Under the pieces are notes generated by a model. The model was not told where the DNA came from, did not search any database, and was given only the letters and a program-made list of their open reading frames with translations. The translations under genes were made by a program, and so were the position numbers. 64,000 nucleotides of DNA, taken from contig NC_051452.1 in NCBI RefSeq assembly GCF_001649575.2, positions 2,395,846 through 2,459,845 on the forward strand, read 5' to 3'. Of this stretch, positions 47,562 to 59,815 are shown in pieces; the first letter of the stretch is position 1; each line of letters opens with the position of its first letter. The stretch comes from Kryptolebias marmoratus. Its lineage: Eukaryota; Chordata; Actinopteri; Cyprinodontiformes; Rivulidae.

Positions 47562-48420
47562 GATAAAATCAACAGAGCTTATTTTTAGGGAGTCCACATC
47601 ACTGAGGATATCTCATAAAGCCTCAACATGGCAAAACTGACAGACTCTGAGATATTTAACTGATCTCCAACCTGTGTCTGTGGTATCTGTAGAAATTGAG
47701 CCTAATCCACAAAGATGACACCCAATGACCCATCACACCTTTTTTATTAATTTACCGCTACCAGATGTATGTGTATTATGGCTGATTGCAATTTGAAAAG
47801 TATTTGAGAAATTATTTCAGCTTTGTTTGAGTTATTGATGGTATAATGTGGAATTGGTTACCTACTAATCCTTCAAGATTTATGCAATCATTGTGCACTT
47901 ACAGAAGGTGGGTAAACTTCAAAATGTAGTTCCCATAACAAAATTTTGCTTAGGGCCCCGATTTAGCCAGGGGAAGTCCTGTGTACCCTCCTCTCTAATG
48001 AGATTGGAGATGTATGCAAACACAACATCATCAAGGGCCACTGCCAACAATCCTGCTACCAAATGCCAAGTACTCTGTATCACCCCTGTTTGTTTCTCCC
48101 CATCCAAGTTATTGCGGTCACAGAATGAAAAATAATCAAAGTCTGGAGAACATTCAGGAATTTCTTGGCAGAGAAGAAAAACTACATGTTTATCACCCTT
48201 CACCCTTTTAGTGTCTCTTCCTGTTTTCCTCCAGCGCTAAGAGTAAAATTATAAATTATCTCCCTGCAGACAAAATTTCATGCTTGATGGGTGAACAACT
48301 CCAGCATCTGGTGGGGTCCTGTGATGGTGGTGGTGGTGGGGGGGTCCATATCTACCCCTCTCCCAGCTTCCCCTGAGCGGAGCCACATTGCTGCCAGCAT
48401 CCTGCCAAACATGCACGTGC
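47562..48420. promoter_or_regulatory. Unique DNA; candidates 47930-48170 and 48220-48420
   Basis: The first block (GGAGATGTATGCAAACACAA, CATCATCAAGGGCCACTGCC) is open on both strands with unrelated peptides. The second carries GCTTCCCCTGAGCGGAGCCA and GCCAAACATGCACGTGCAGC, plus a (GGT)n/G-run at about 48324-48345. Both look regulatory rather than coding. Confidence 0.25.
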
Positions 48421-49985
48421 AGCAAAAAAGATAAGGCAAAAATAAAAAGGGGGAAAAAAAAGAAAAGATTGATATTAACCAGGATGCCTTTTTAAAATAT
48501 ATTTATTTTGAGCTTGTCAAAAACTGAATGTGGGCGCATGTGAATTCTCTGTAGTCAATACATGTCACATCACAAGGTGTGTGAACACCTGAAGGAGATT
48601 ATCTTCAGTGAGTGCCCGTGGGACTCTGGAGTGTGTCCAAACCTACCTTGTATCTCTTGACAACAAGCCTGAAGCCAATGGAGCCCCCCCCCCCTTGCTT
48701 TTACCCACAGGCTGAAATGCATGACATTAGTGATACTGCTGTAACTTTCAGGAGTAAGAAAATCAATTATTATTTTTAAACTACTGGAACTTGTTACCGT
48801 TTTTTTTTTTTTTCTATTCAGCTTCTGCTGTCACGCTCTTGATTGCGATGGCTAAAAATCTGTCTTACACAATTCCTTAAAGTTCTGTCATCAGACAATT
48901 TAAATTATTTTATGAGGTCGTAAAGTGAACAGGTTTAATGAAACAAGCAAGATGGCAGAAGTGTTGCTGTTTATATACACTAAAATGCACAATGTTTCCT
49001 TGGGTTTCCCTCCTAAACAGTGTCACTAGAGAAATTCAACTATAGTTTAACTTTTTCACACATGACTAAGATCAATCAAATTAAGTCAAGTTTTAAAGGA
49101 TGAATAACATCAGTACTATTTTGAGTATTCCAGGATACCATAACTGTATTGTCACCAAATGACAAAACCATAAATGCTATTATGCATTTAGTTAGTTCTT
49201 GTAATATAAACAATGATGTGCAAGACCATGAAAAAATGTTTCCGATAGAGGGGGAACATAGTTTATATTTGGTTTGTCATAAAAATTCTCAATAGTCCAA
49301 TAAGTGGACTTTAGATTAATCACAAGGGTGAAATATTACTCAAACATTAATCTTTAAAAACTACAATTTGGTTGTTGAGATGGAACTATTATTCTGAACT
49401 CCTCTGTTAGGACAGTAGTTGTGTTATCAACCTGAAGTTGGACAAAGTGACTTTTTATCTGTTGTCCAAAATTGAAGGTTTTTTTATTTGTGTGTGCTAC
49501 CATGCTGTTTCTGTGCACTTGCAATTTGGGATTGTACCCTCCATACAAAAGTTCAGCCTACACACCAACCAAACTTGCTAACAGGCTGTCACATCAACTA
49601 AAGTGTAACCTGACACTTTTAAAAGCCTTCAAATAACAAAATGAAAATAAATGTGTTTAAAAACTCCATATCTGAATGTACAATAGCAAGGTGAGAGCTA
49701 CATAACTAAACAAAATTCACCACTTCTGGGGGGAAAAAACTACCTGAAGTGAACTTATTTGTTATAGTCAAATATCCCATTTGTTTATAGGAAGGGGCTG
49801 GACAAAAACTGTACTGCAGCCAGTCTACTAGGAGACACTAGGTTGTGTGTTTACTTTTGTTGATAAGGTGGGATGGCAAACCTTAAGTTTAGGGATTGTA
49901 TTGAGGGATGAGCTCCCACACATCTAAAGGAAAATGAGGCCAAGATTTGGATGATTCTTTGTATCTTGACTTAAAAAAAAAAGCT
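48421..49985. other. Unique AT-rich DNA with one short repeat-like phrase
   Basis: A run of about 11 C lies near 48684-48694 and poly-T at about 48799-48813. At 49790-49850, TACTGCAGCCAGTCTACTAG followed by GAGACACTAG resembles a phrase seen dispersed in fish genomes. No exon is seen. Confidence 0.28.
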
Positions 49986-50700
49986 CTATTCCTTAGTTTT
50001 GTACAGACGCCATCTCATATGTACGCAAAGGAAGAGAACAGATGCTGACAAGAAAGTAGACAAGTCAACCAACACAACACCAACTTTTGGAGCAGACATA
50101 TGCTTGCTTAACAGGGAAAACAGCTTCTCTGAAATGTGGCAGCATATGGCCTGCTTGTATTTCAACAACAAGATGCCGTGTGACCTTGCTAGCCACCTGT
50201 AACCGCTGACCAACCGAGAAAGGTGGGGTTACTGAGGGTGATGTGCGCAAACACAGGCCGACATACATATTTGTTGTTTCTATTATCCCAGAGACCATAT
50301 GCTTATCGTTCCGACCTTTGCTGTGTCCGACGGCATGTCACACACTCCGTCACCACGATCAAGCAGGCGTGAAGAGCACCTGGTGGGGGTCAAGAGCACA
50401 GAAGCTTCTGAACATGGTCACCGTTGCCTTTGCTTTGCCTCTTGCTCTATCTGCCTTTTTTTTTTTTTTTTTGGCTCCTTTCCTGAGTCCCCTCTTTTTC
50501 ATTTCTGTTCTGATGCCCCGCACGTCTCGGCAAGCGGCAGCGATTTGCATGATGTGATCGCCCTCTGCCTTCCTGCAGCTCTTTAGAAGTGTGTGTGTGT
50601 GCGTGCGTGCTTGTGTATGTATGTGGCTGTCTGTATCTTAGTGAGCTTGTAAGTGTTAATGTGTGCAGGCTGACTGCCAGCCAGCTTTAGCTGCAAGGGG
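49986..50700. promoter_or_regulatory. Candidate enhancer-like region
   Basis: GTGTGACCTTGCTAGCCACC followed by TGTAACCGCTGACCAACCGA carries RUNX-like ACCGC and ACCAACC words next to a CACCTG E-box. CATACATATTTGTTGTTTCT and CGGCATGTCACACACTCCGT follow. The block is CpG-containing. Overlapping frames of 60-100 codons on both strands disagree and hold no domain. A (GT)n-rich tract lies at about 50589-50630. Confidence 0.3.
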
Positions 50701-51439
50701 AGGGTAAAAGAAGGGAGCTTTGAGCCTATAGATATCTCATAGAGCAATCATAGAAAAATTCAAATACTCAAATTTGTGACAGTGTGTGCCACTTGGCATG
50801 CATTTTTAATCCTGTGAGGTTTGGGTGTTGAAGCATTGCTGAATTTAAGGTGAGGTGTTTGTTGGGATAAAACTAGGGCAGGTAGCATTTCTATGCTTTC
50901 TCACTCGATCAGTATAGTGACGGCAAATGATCTTTTAAGGGTGATCTCCACTGACGAACAAGTAGGAACTTTTAAATCTTCAAGAAAAACGTCCAAAAGC
51001 AAAACATCTTAATAGTGATTAGTTTTATTCCACCTTAGCCCTTTTATCATAGACCTGCTTGGCACTTTTTGTTGCCGTTTCTTTAATGTAGAAGCAAGTG
51101 AGCCAAAACAGCCTTTTCTTTGTTTCTTGGATGAGGAAAAATGAACTCGTGATTGAGGCAGCATGTTTCGTAAATCATATTCAGAATCACAGGGGTGGGC
51201 CAATTACTCATGTGATACATGGACTTGATATGTTAATAGCGCCACATGTTTAGCATTACCAATGACTGTGACAAAAATTAGCAAAGGGATAGGTAATGTG
51301 AGCAAGCTGTTGCAACAATCGTTTGCTGTTTAACTAGTGATTATTAAACTAAAGAAAATGCTAAGCAAGATGCATGAGGAAGATTGTGAGATAACAATAT
51401 AGGTACATGAAGTTGGTGCCAACACAAACTCTTGAAAAG
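50701..51439. other. Unique DNA, nothing recognised
   Basis: No exon or repeat is assigned. Confidence 0.3.
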
Positions 51440-51734
51440 CTCCTCCTTTACATCGACATTTGTATTGATTAGTATGCAAATTGCGCCTCTAGGAAGATGT
51501 TTTTTTCTGAGCAGAAAATGAAATGACAGCTAGTAAAATTAAATGCTTGCCTCACATTCATCATCGTCATCGCCTGTGCCTTGTGTCTGCAAAGAGAATG
51601 GAGCTGCAGATAAATAAAAGTTGCACCTTGAAGCACAAAGAGAGAGGGGGGGGAGCACATGTCTTTGTTGATTTGTCACATTCGGCAGTGTAATGAGAGA
51701 TTCCAGTCACAGACGGCTGGCTACTCATTGCTGG
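51440..51734. promoter_or_regulatory. Strong candidate enhancer-like block with octamer
   Basis: A perfect ATGCAAAT octamer sits at 51474-51481 inside GATTAGTATGCAAATTGCGC. CATTCATCATCGTCATCGCC and GGCAGTGTAATGAGAGATTC follow. The block is non-repetitive and balanced. Confidence 0.33.
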
Positions 51735-51905
51735 CAAAAAAAGGAAGATGCATTCTGAGGTAAAGGGGGAAAAAAAGGGACAGGAAAACTGGGAAAATTA
51801 AGAGGTTGATGGATGGGAGAAAGATACGGGTTCAGGAGTAAGTGTAAGGGAGGTGGAAGATGTAAGTGGGAAAAGAGGGCACTCAAGGGGGGTGAGGCGA
51901 GGTCA
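51735..51905 (+). other. Purine-skewed tract
   Basis: The plus strand is almost all A and G (for example GGAAGATGTAAGTGGGAAAA). The mirror-image minus frame is Pro/Leu-rich low complexity and not a credible protein. Confidence 0.5.
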
Positions 51906-52379
51906 AGGTTCCCGTCTGTGGTGTGAGGTGGCCGCCTGCACGTGGTAGCGGCACGTTGCAGTGCACCGTGAGGCAGAGCTAACACCATGTAAAGAGAGGA
52001 GAGTGGATCTACTGTAAAAGAGGGCTCCGGGGTTTAGAGTGGAGTCTGCAGCTCAATTTTTTATTTCTCTGATCTACAGAAGGCAAATATTCCACTGACA
52101 TTGAGACTCCTCCCTCCTCTGATGACTCGAGTCCAACCAAAAGAAGGAAAAAAAATAAGACAGAAAGACCACATGGCATAAGGACATAAAATATTAGCAA
52201 GTAATTAAAAAGATATCACATACATAGCGTTCATTCTGCTAATTAATTCACTGACTTAATTGACTCCAAATGAATACATAATGACAGTAGCTGTCATATT
52301 TTCGGTTAAAATGAACTCCTGCAGGAGCTCCTTCTTGCCAGTATGGATGGCATTATTGTATCAAATACTGAACTTTTGT
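51906..52379. other. Unique DNA, nothing recognised
   Basis: A GC-rich patch at 51910-51985 (TGGCCGCCTGCACGTGGTAG) is followed by AT-rich sequence. No exon is supported. Confidence 0.3.
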
Positions 52380-53290
52380 TAAAGCATCGTAAAGCTAATC
52401 ACGTTTTCTAATATATTTGCATGGTGGTTACATCAGCTTATGCTACGATATTAGTTTGTTTGACTTTGCTTTGTTTTTTTTTGTACATATTTTCAATATT
52501 GCTTCTCAGTACTTTAATGCTAAAGTCAATTTATCTTCCAAAATCTTTTCAGCCATGAGTTGGTCCAAAGCTTTAGCGTGGTGTTAGCTTTTTGAAGCAT
52601 TGGATTTTTGTTGCGGCAAAGTGAAGCTGTTCACATTTGCTAATACTTTGTTTGCATGGTGGTTACATCAGCTGGCAGTGCAATATTGAAGGGTTTGTTT
52701 GACTTGACTTAGTCTTTGGACCTATTTTTTTATTACTGCTGTTTAATACTTAAACACTGAGGTCAATTTATCTTTCCAAATCTTTTTTTTTTTTTCCTTT
52801 TTGTTTTAACTATGAATTTTAGCTTGCAGTTAGCTTTTCAAAACTTTTTTTTAAATTATTTTTTTAATGTAGCAATGTAAAGCTAATCATGTTTGCTAGT
52901 TCTATGGATGGTGGTTCTTTTAGCCTAAAATAAATGCAATAGCTTCTTCAATTTCACCATTTGTTTTTTACTTATTTTCAACATTACGTCTGAGTACTTT
53001 AGTGCAAATGAGAAACTACTTTCAGAAACTCATTTCATGTTCAACTATGGGTTAACTATAGGTTTTAGTGTGCTTTTAATGTTTCAAAATGCAGGACTTT
53101 TTGGACTTACAAGTCGTGTTTCTGAAGACTGTTTTCATGGTGGTGGCTCGTTTGATTTTATTCTGTTTTTGACTTATTTTCAACATTGCTGCTCTACACT
53201 TTGCTACATTTATTTATTTATTTTTTTATAACTTTCAGCCAGGGGTTGATCTAAAGCTTTCAGCATGCAGCTAGCTTTCAGAATGGTATG
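52380..53290. repeat. Tandem repeat, four diverged units of about 230-255 bp
   Basis: GTAAAGCTAATCACGTTTTC (52389), GTGAAGCTGTTCACATTTGC (52621) and GTAAAGCTAATCATGTTTGC (52877) mark successive unit starts. The fourth unit aligns by its CATGGTGG at 53136. Each unit repeats the order: (C/G)ATGGTGGTT or a close variant, TTTGACTT-type words, TTTTCAA(T/C)ATT or an equivalent, GTACTTTA(A/G)TGC, then TTAGCTTTT. It is satellite-like but short, with no obvious coding content. Confidence 0.75.
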
Positions 53291-54589
53291 AACAGACAAA
53301 GCACTTTGAGCACATTAGCTAGGATCAACTCAAAAGATTGATCAAAAAGATACAGACATTATATGAAAGGGTAAATCTTCAGAAGTGCTATATTCAGTCA
53401 GACAGACCTCAGCAGCCCTTCAGTCTAACTTTAAGCTTCCTCGCTAAAATAAAGCCCAAAGGTTGTGTCAAAAGAGATTATTCCTGGCTCAAAAATAGGG
53501 GGGAGCAGAGTAAAAATGGGAATGTCATTTGAGCTGGTCCAAAATAGCTTCAAAGGTCTCAGATTTTGGAACAAAATCCCACAAGTAAGGTTCCTTAAGT
53601 GAGATTCTTTTTCAAACACACCTAAAGCTTGTTGGCAATGTGCAGTAAATAAGAGTTACTAAATGTTCTGCTCCTGAGTAGATGTTTGTTTTTCTCTCTC
53701 TCTTTTACTACTTTTCCCATTTTCTACTGTTTCCACTGTTGTGGTTCTAAAAACCTTAGACATTTAGTAGCCAAATCTGTAGATAATTCTATCATCATGC
53801 AGACTGAACTGTTTTTTATTTTAGTTTCTATTCCTCAAAGGAATGCTACATTCATTCCTTTTATTGCCAAAAGCAGTCCTTAACATCACAACTACTATTT
53901 CAGTTCAACTGACTAATGCATGAAAAAATAAAATGAAATTAGATTCCTGGCTAATCCTGACCCACATCTAGATTGACTTGTGATGTTGTCTTGATACAGC
54001 ATCATTTCTAAATCTAATCACATATATTATTCCTTTTTAGCTTGGATTTTGATAAATGCTTGTGTAGGTTTGTGTAATTCAATTACTAAAATGAATGATT
54101 TTGTCAGATAAAAGCAAACAAAAAAGATTACTAATTCCATCTTTAAGATTACAAACTCAGAATAGGTGAATGTATAATCTTTTACCAGAAGCCACTGTGT
54201 TGCTGTGAATTCTCACCTTTTTTTTTTTCTTGCGCCTTCATTGTAAAAATCAAGTTCTTAAAAAGGTAGTTCTCGTAATTCTATGTATTTCTGTAAAACA
54301 CATCTGGCTCCACATTGTGCAGCTTGGACAAAGGTTTGAGCTTTTGCTTTTGTTCTGCATCTGATCAGAGACAAAAACTCCTTAAATCTTGTGCTTTCCC
54401 CCCCAAATAAAACATACTTTTAATATTTTTCTGCTTTTGAAATTAATTCACCAATAAAAGAAAACTTGTAGCAAAAGGAAGTTGTCATGAAGATTTAGAC
54501 TACAATATTTATTATTACATTTAAATAATTGCGCATGTATACATTGTACTTTTACCTCATTTTTTTTCTTGTTTACTGAAGCACCAAGG
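53291..54589. other. Unique AT-rich DNA, nothing recognised
   Basis: No exon or repeat family is recognised. The stretch 53330-53620 is slightly more balanced. Confidence 0.28.
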
Positions 54590-55440
54590 CTTGACAGATA
54601 CACACGTATCCAGTGTCACTGATAACAGACTCCTTGTTTGTTGCCTCTTTGCACAGCAGCGGAACTGGATTAAGTTTGTGTTAATGGAGACAGAAGATCC
54701 AAATTGCACCGTATAAAATGGCAAAAGGCAGGGCAGTTGTAACTGTGAAGAAGCCACAGAGATCATAGTGTATTTTTCACTGTAGATTGAGCTAATGAAA
54801 ACAAACCTTGAACAAACCTTTTTTTTTTCTTCCCAAGAAGCAACGGTGCGCTATGAAATGAAGAGCTGCAGGCACCAACTTTATTGTGCTGTGCGGAAGA
54901 CAATTCATGTGCACGGCACAAAATTAGATCAGAGTTGCAATTATTATCGACTGACTTCTTCATTAAAACAAGTTGTTTTTGGCTGCAATGCTGGAACAGA
55001 TAAAACTGCTTCAAAGGGAGAGTTTGCTATATGTTATGATAAGCTCAAGAGTTTTTATATCGAGAAAAATGAAAAACATGGGGAATCGGTTGCTTAAAAT
55101 CACTTAAATATCGACATTTTTACACAATCCTGTCCATGCATTTGAAAATTTAGTCAAATATAACTATTTGTACAAAATATAAAGGAAGCATAGATTATTT
55201 TTATATGAAACATATCGCCTTTCTGCACATGCAAAGCCATGCATTGATTTAAGAGGATTGCGCATAAACAGCATGTCCAATTTAAGGACATTTTGTGGAG
55301 CTCTGCATATAAAGCACATTTTAGTTGCCATACTTTTGTGAAGCACATCATTTATAGCGACACACGTCTTGAAGTCAGCTTTTAGTGTAAGTGTTTGACT
55401 ATTCGTAATATCCAGGGACGGCACAAGAAGACTGTGGTGA
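54590..55440. promoter_or_regulatory. Candidate conserved block containing a possible exon
   Basis: Balanced, motif-rich unique DNA: CAGAGTTGCAATTATTATCG, GACTTCTTCATTAAAACAAG and GGATTAAGTTTGTGTTAATG. A good splice acceptor (AACCTTTTTTTTTTCTTCCC then AAG, ending 54837) is followed by an open plus-strand frame to a stop at 55095. The frame is Lys/Cys-containing and matches no domain I know. Two minus-strand frames overlap. A noncoding element is more likely than an exon. Confidence 0.28.
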
Positions 55441-55998
55441 TAACTGACTGTTAGAAAAATGCAAAAGGGGCTCCGTACTGTAATTTATTTTTTTTATTTT
55501 TTCCGATGTATGAATGCAGGTAAAATGAACAGGGATGGTCTGGCATGATTCTTTCATTCTTTTGTGCTAAAGAGTACATCTTGTATTCCTAAACAGGTAA
55601 GGGGGGGGGGGGGAGAGAAAGTAGCTGATTTTTTTAATTTATGGGGTAAACTGTGCGATTAGCTTATATAACAAGCTAAGCCTTCCCACATTAAATTTAG
55701 CTGCGTTCCATCACTGAAAAATCCGGTAAAGGTCACTTGATAGACATCGCTGTCTTTTGTGACGTTTTCTGAAAGTTACACATATGGTTCTTAAAGGTTA
55801 CTCATTTTCATGGTATTAGATGGTTTAAACTTAGAATTGGAAGTGATGAAAGGGTTTGTTCTAGATATTATACTAGCAACAAATAAGTGAATCTGAATAC
55901 ACAAGGAGCACTTGTATGTTTGGTTTAAAATGTCAGTAAATGTCAATTTCTGACTTGTGAACTCTTCAGGTTAACTAAGCAAAGCAAACCTATGTTTA

Positions 55999-56000
<2 letters not shown>
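55441..56000. other. AT-rich DNA with a G13 run
   Basis: G13 lies at 55601-55613. No exon is seen. Confidence 0.4.

Positions 56001-56056
<56 letters not shown>
56001..56056. repeat. (AT)28 microsatellite
   Basis: A perfect dinucleotide run of 56 bp. AACCTATG occurs on both sides near the tract, which may be a coincidence or a small duplication. Length polymorphism is expected. Confidence 0.97.
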
Positions 56057-56059
<3 letters not shown>

Positions 56060-56129
56060 CCTATGATAATGAGATTTAGACATTACCACAAACTAAAATT
56101 ACAAATGTAAACCAATTTAAAAAACGGAT

Positions 56130-56515
56130 TAAAGAAGATCTTATTTCAAAATATGATATATGAGATGACTGTTTAATAGTCTACAATGCAATTGATGATA
56201 TAAATAGTATTTAAAATAATTGTACATAGTTGAATATCATGTAAAATGGAAACGATTTGTCTTCGTTTTGATGTTATGAAAGTTAATTGATAATAAATTG
56301 ACAAGTAGGAAAAGGGCAGGACATTATAAGATGTATCTTCTACCTGCTCCTTTTCGAACAGAATATAAAAAAAAAATTTGCATGTTACATGGGCAGAATA
56401 ATTTGTTATACATTTTATTTCCTAAGTTTGTTTCATTGTATTTCATTTTCTTTTCTTTTTTTGATTGTTTTTACTGTCTGTTCGAAATAAAAAAAAGAAA
56501 AATGTTTACTTAAAA
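56130..56515 (+). mobile_element. Probable LINE 3' end
   Basis: AGGACATTATAAGATGTATC, then TTCTACCTGCTCCTTTTCGA and CTGTTCGAAATAAAAAAAAG resemble the 3' end of a non-LTR element known to me from fish genomes, ending in an AATAAA-type signal and an A-rich tail. The upstream boundary and clade are uncertain. Confidence 0.4.
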
Positions 56516-58399
56516 GGAGTAAAGCAATCATCTTCACTTTCTCTTAAAGGCCCCTGACATTTCCGTGTTTTCGGTATAGGATCGCTCCTGATAAATAAAC
56601 TTTATTGGCATTCAAGGGCCCCTCATGTGCACAGTCCCTTTGCTCTCACCTTGAGAAAGTGATGACAGCCTGTTGTTGCACTCTGTTGGTGTCTCAGTAT
56701 TTTCTCACCAAAAGTTAAATCTGTCGTCTTCAATAAACTGTGCTTTGTCATTTCCTTTTTTGTTGCCCTTTTTTACTAAGCAAACTATTTTTGGTGCTTT
56801 TTTAAGGGTTTAATGGAGGTTATGCTAAAGTATAATTACAGTAAAATATTACTTCTAAAGCATATTAACGATGCCGCAAAAAGAAGTAGATGTAAATTAA
56901 ATTATTACTTAATTTCATTAAACTTCGTTCAGTGGTTCATGAGATACTTTGCTAAATAAACAGGCATTTACATATTTTAGATGTTACCTGCACAAACTTG
57001 TGATAAGTAATTTAAAGGTACCTAGGGCCAATGTGTACCTTAGTCAAATATTATAAAGTGGAACTTTATAGAAAATGGCCCAATGCCCTTTATACACCCT
57101 GTATGGAAATACTGTAATTAGCAAAGCAGAATCTCAACCCTCACTGAAAAAAAACACATAAATGTCAGGCGTGAAAACACATTAAACACATATTGTGACA
57201 TGCATGGAAATCGTGAAACCTTCCATGGCAGTAATGTGTAAATTCCTTTGTGAAATGATTACATGTAAAACCTTTTAAGGCTGCAAGTTTTCATATTCTT
57301 CTTTTTTACCATGTTGTACACATTGCTGTAATTATTCAGTGTCATGAATGTAGCATTCAGATCATAATGAAAGCAGAGACAGACATGCGTACATTTTTCA
57401 TTTTTTTGCACGCCATTATCCTGACAAAACGAGTTGGCTCATTATCTTGTGATAATGATATGTATTTTTAAAGTTTGTCTCGGGATAATGAAGCTAGCTT
57501 ACTTCATATGTTAAAGATCTTTAAGTCTTGACACTTTAAAAATGATCTTCAAAAACAATTTGTTGATCAGCGGTGATCAGATATTTTCAGCTTGAGTCAG
57601 TTGCCAGTATGACAATTCTGATGCGTTTTAATTATGATATTGAAATTGTAAGGAAGCTGGTATTTCTACATCCTAAAACGTATCCATGTTGGAAAAAACA
57701 TTAATAAACAAACATTGTTTTCGCATGGCAACAAGATAAAAACAAATTGGTAGTCTTGATACAGGAAAAGTGGGCTTGTTATCTTGTGAAAATCAACAAA
57801 ATAAAACAACAGCAGGTACCACTATTCTCGGTTTCTATAGGTTCATAACATTATTTCATTTGCTATAATTGCGATGTGTGGATGAAGATTGTTGAAGCTA
57901 TAAGTAACAATACTTTTTAAAGTTATATATCACAAACCATCATGAATGCAGCACTATTTGTTTACAAAATGATCTTTTTGTCCCCTGCAGGTAAAATGTT
58001 GGTGTGATCTTAGTTCTCTGGCGGTGGGTGATATGCATTGCTTCAAGGAGTGCTGGGACTTATTTCTTACTTTTTATTCATTTATTAGTTTGACTAATGC
58101 CGTCTGGACAGTTTAGATAAATCTACACTTGAAAATTTTAGCAATAAGAAATAAAAAACTGAACCCACAGCCTGATAATCATCATGTTTTTAGGTTTTCC
58201 TCACTATCAAAGTTTGACAGGTATAGCTGCCCGAGCCTTTCCAGCAATGAGGAATTGTGAGCTGATTCGGCATACTTTTTACAGGAAGGCAATTTGTCAA
58301 AATGTTAACAAATATTTTTTTTAAAGAGTGTAGTGGGGAATCAGACTACAGTGTCACTGCAAGGCTTGTGCAGCAACTTTTCTTGGTGCCATCCCCAAA
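56516..58399. promoter_or_regulatory. Unique AT-rich DNA; candidate element 57380-57720
   Basis: CATTATCTTGTGATAATG near 57439 is a perfect 7-bp stem with a 4-base loop, beside TTTGCACGCCATTATCCTGA and TCTCGGGATAATGAAGC. These are repeated GATAA/TTATC words. No exon is seen in the stretch. Confidence 0.22.
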
Positions 58400-59330
58400 A
58401 CTGAAACTAAGAGACAGCAATTAAAAAGATTTCATCAAGCAAAAATCACGGATGTGTGTAAGATGTGCGCTCCATTAAAAAACCGAAAATAATCTGCTGA
58501 TCCAAACTGACACAAGAGTTTAATTTTGGCAAGCTGGGCAAATTTGTGTTCACTTTCTTGTTTGGAGGTGGGTGGTGAACTCTTGCAAGGACTGTTTTCT
58601 GCTAAATTACAAAATAAGTGCACATATTTCAACACATCTTATTTCACCCTTAGCGAAAAAAGTTATTTCATTAATTTTATTCACCCCTCGAGAAACTTGG
58701 ATTGTATGATGTATTAAAGATCTCCTCATTTCTGTCTTTATAGAGGCATGGGAAAGTATTTCACCAAAGCTCCTCATCAAAACTACATTTTCTATCCTCT
58801 GCAAGAGGAGAAAATATATGAGGATGTTTAATCCCCCCTAAAATTTCAGTCACTAAAAGTCTGTCTGGATAAAAGTGTCAGCCAAATACTTAAATGTAAT
58901 CGCGTGTAACTTTCTTTTTCTTTTTAAGAAATAAAAAAAAACACAACAGATGAGCACTGCATATACAGTCAATCACAGTAATTATTTAAGAAGTATTTTT
59001 TTATGGTTAAAATGACAGCTAAGTAAATGATGATTGGAGTTTAATCGTTCTCATCAGTCAAGCAAGTCAATCGTTTAATTCATCTTCAACCCTGCCGTAT
59101 TGGAGGATTAATGCGGCAGGATGGGTGAGGACATTAGGATTCAGTGCATGGGTCTCGCATAGCCCACTGGAAGTTGGGGCATGGTTCAGCAGGCAAACAC
59201 ATATGTCATGTCACCAGTCTATTTGCAGTGCAGCAGTGACCATAAAGGCTATAAAAATAACCTTTAAACAAAGGAATTTAGAGACATTGTCATCATCACA
59301 TAAATAAAGTGCTCGCCACACTTTATAATT
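58400..59330. promoter_or_regulatory. Candidate enhancer-like region
   Basis: CGCTCCATTAAAAAACCGAA, GAGTTTAATTTTGGCAAGCT, AAAGTTATTTCATTAATTTT and, further on, CAAGTCAATCGTTTAATTCA and GGAGGATTAATGCGGCAGGA form a long motif-dense, non-repetitive block. Frames on both strands conflict and lack domains. Confidence 0.28.
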
Positions 59331-59405
59331 CTAGCTGTAGCTTCATTTTAAAAAGTAAACAAAATAAAACCTCTGTCATTCACAGGGTGGTTTTATAAAC
59401 ACAAG

Positions 59406-59585
59406 ATGGCCCACAGGAGGAAAACTTCCAAATTCAAACGCAGAAAAAAAACGGGCAAAAACAAATTTCATCTTGGATTATATTCAAGTTCGCGTCTTAT
59501 CCACAGCCAGAGCTTATCCTCACTTGACCACATTTGTAGTAAGTACACATTGACTCTCTTTTCTTCAGTTAGTAGCTTATTTTAG
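59406..59585 (+). other. Small open frame, 59 codons, with internal splice donor
   Basis: ATGG in a good Kozak context (A at -3, G at +4) opens a frame beginning MAHRRKTSKFKRRKKTGKNK, very basic, and closing with TAG at 59583. A consensus donor GTAAGT lies at 59539 and would leave phase 1 after 44 codons. TTTTATAA stands about 20 bp upstream of the ATG, too close to serve as its TATA box. I know no family with this start. Chance is the most likely explanation. Confidence 0.1.
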
Positions 59586-59739
59586 TGTTGTACAGAAAAT
59601 GTATCTGTGTAAATGGTTAAAGTCAAAAACAAATGAGCAGTTGAGTGCAGCCTTTAGGTTTTTTTACACTTCAACCAACACTTGGTAATATCCTGATGTA
59701 GCTTCTCAGTTTTTAAGGACATAGTCCTAGAAAGTTGAA

Positions 59740-59815
59740 TTATTTTTGTTCTTTGAAGACATTTTGCTTCTAAACTAAGGAGCTTTCTCAGTTCTAAACT
59801 GAAAGGTTCAGAGTT
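59740..59815. repeat. Retroelement-derived repeat fragment
   Basis: GTTCTTTGAAGACATTTTGC followed by TTCTAAACTAAGGAGCTTTC matches a decayed form of a phrase (CTTTGAAGACGTTTCGCTTC) that is scattered through teleost genomes. Only about 75 bp is recognisable. Confidence 0.45.

Noticed and set aside
51725..51988. Proline/leucine-rich 87-codon minus frame as a small protein
   Set aside because: It is the complement of a purine-only tract; the composition alone explains the open frame.
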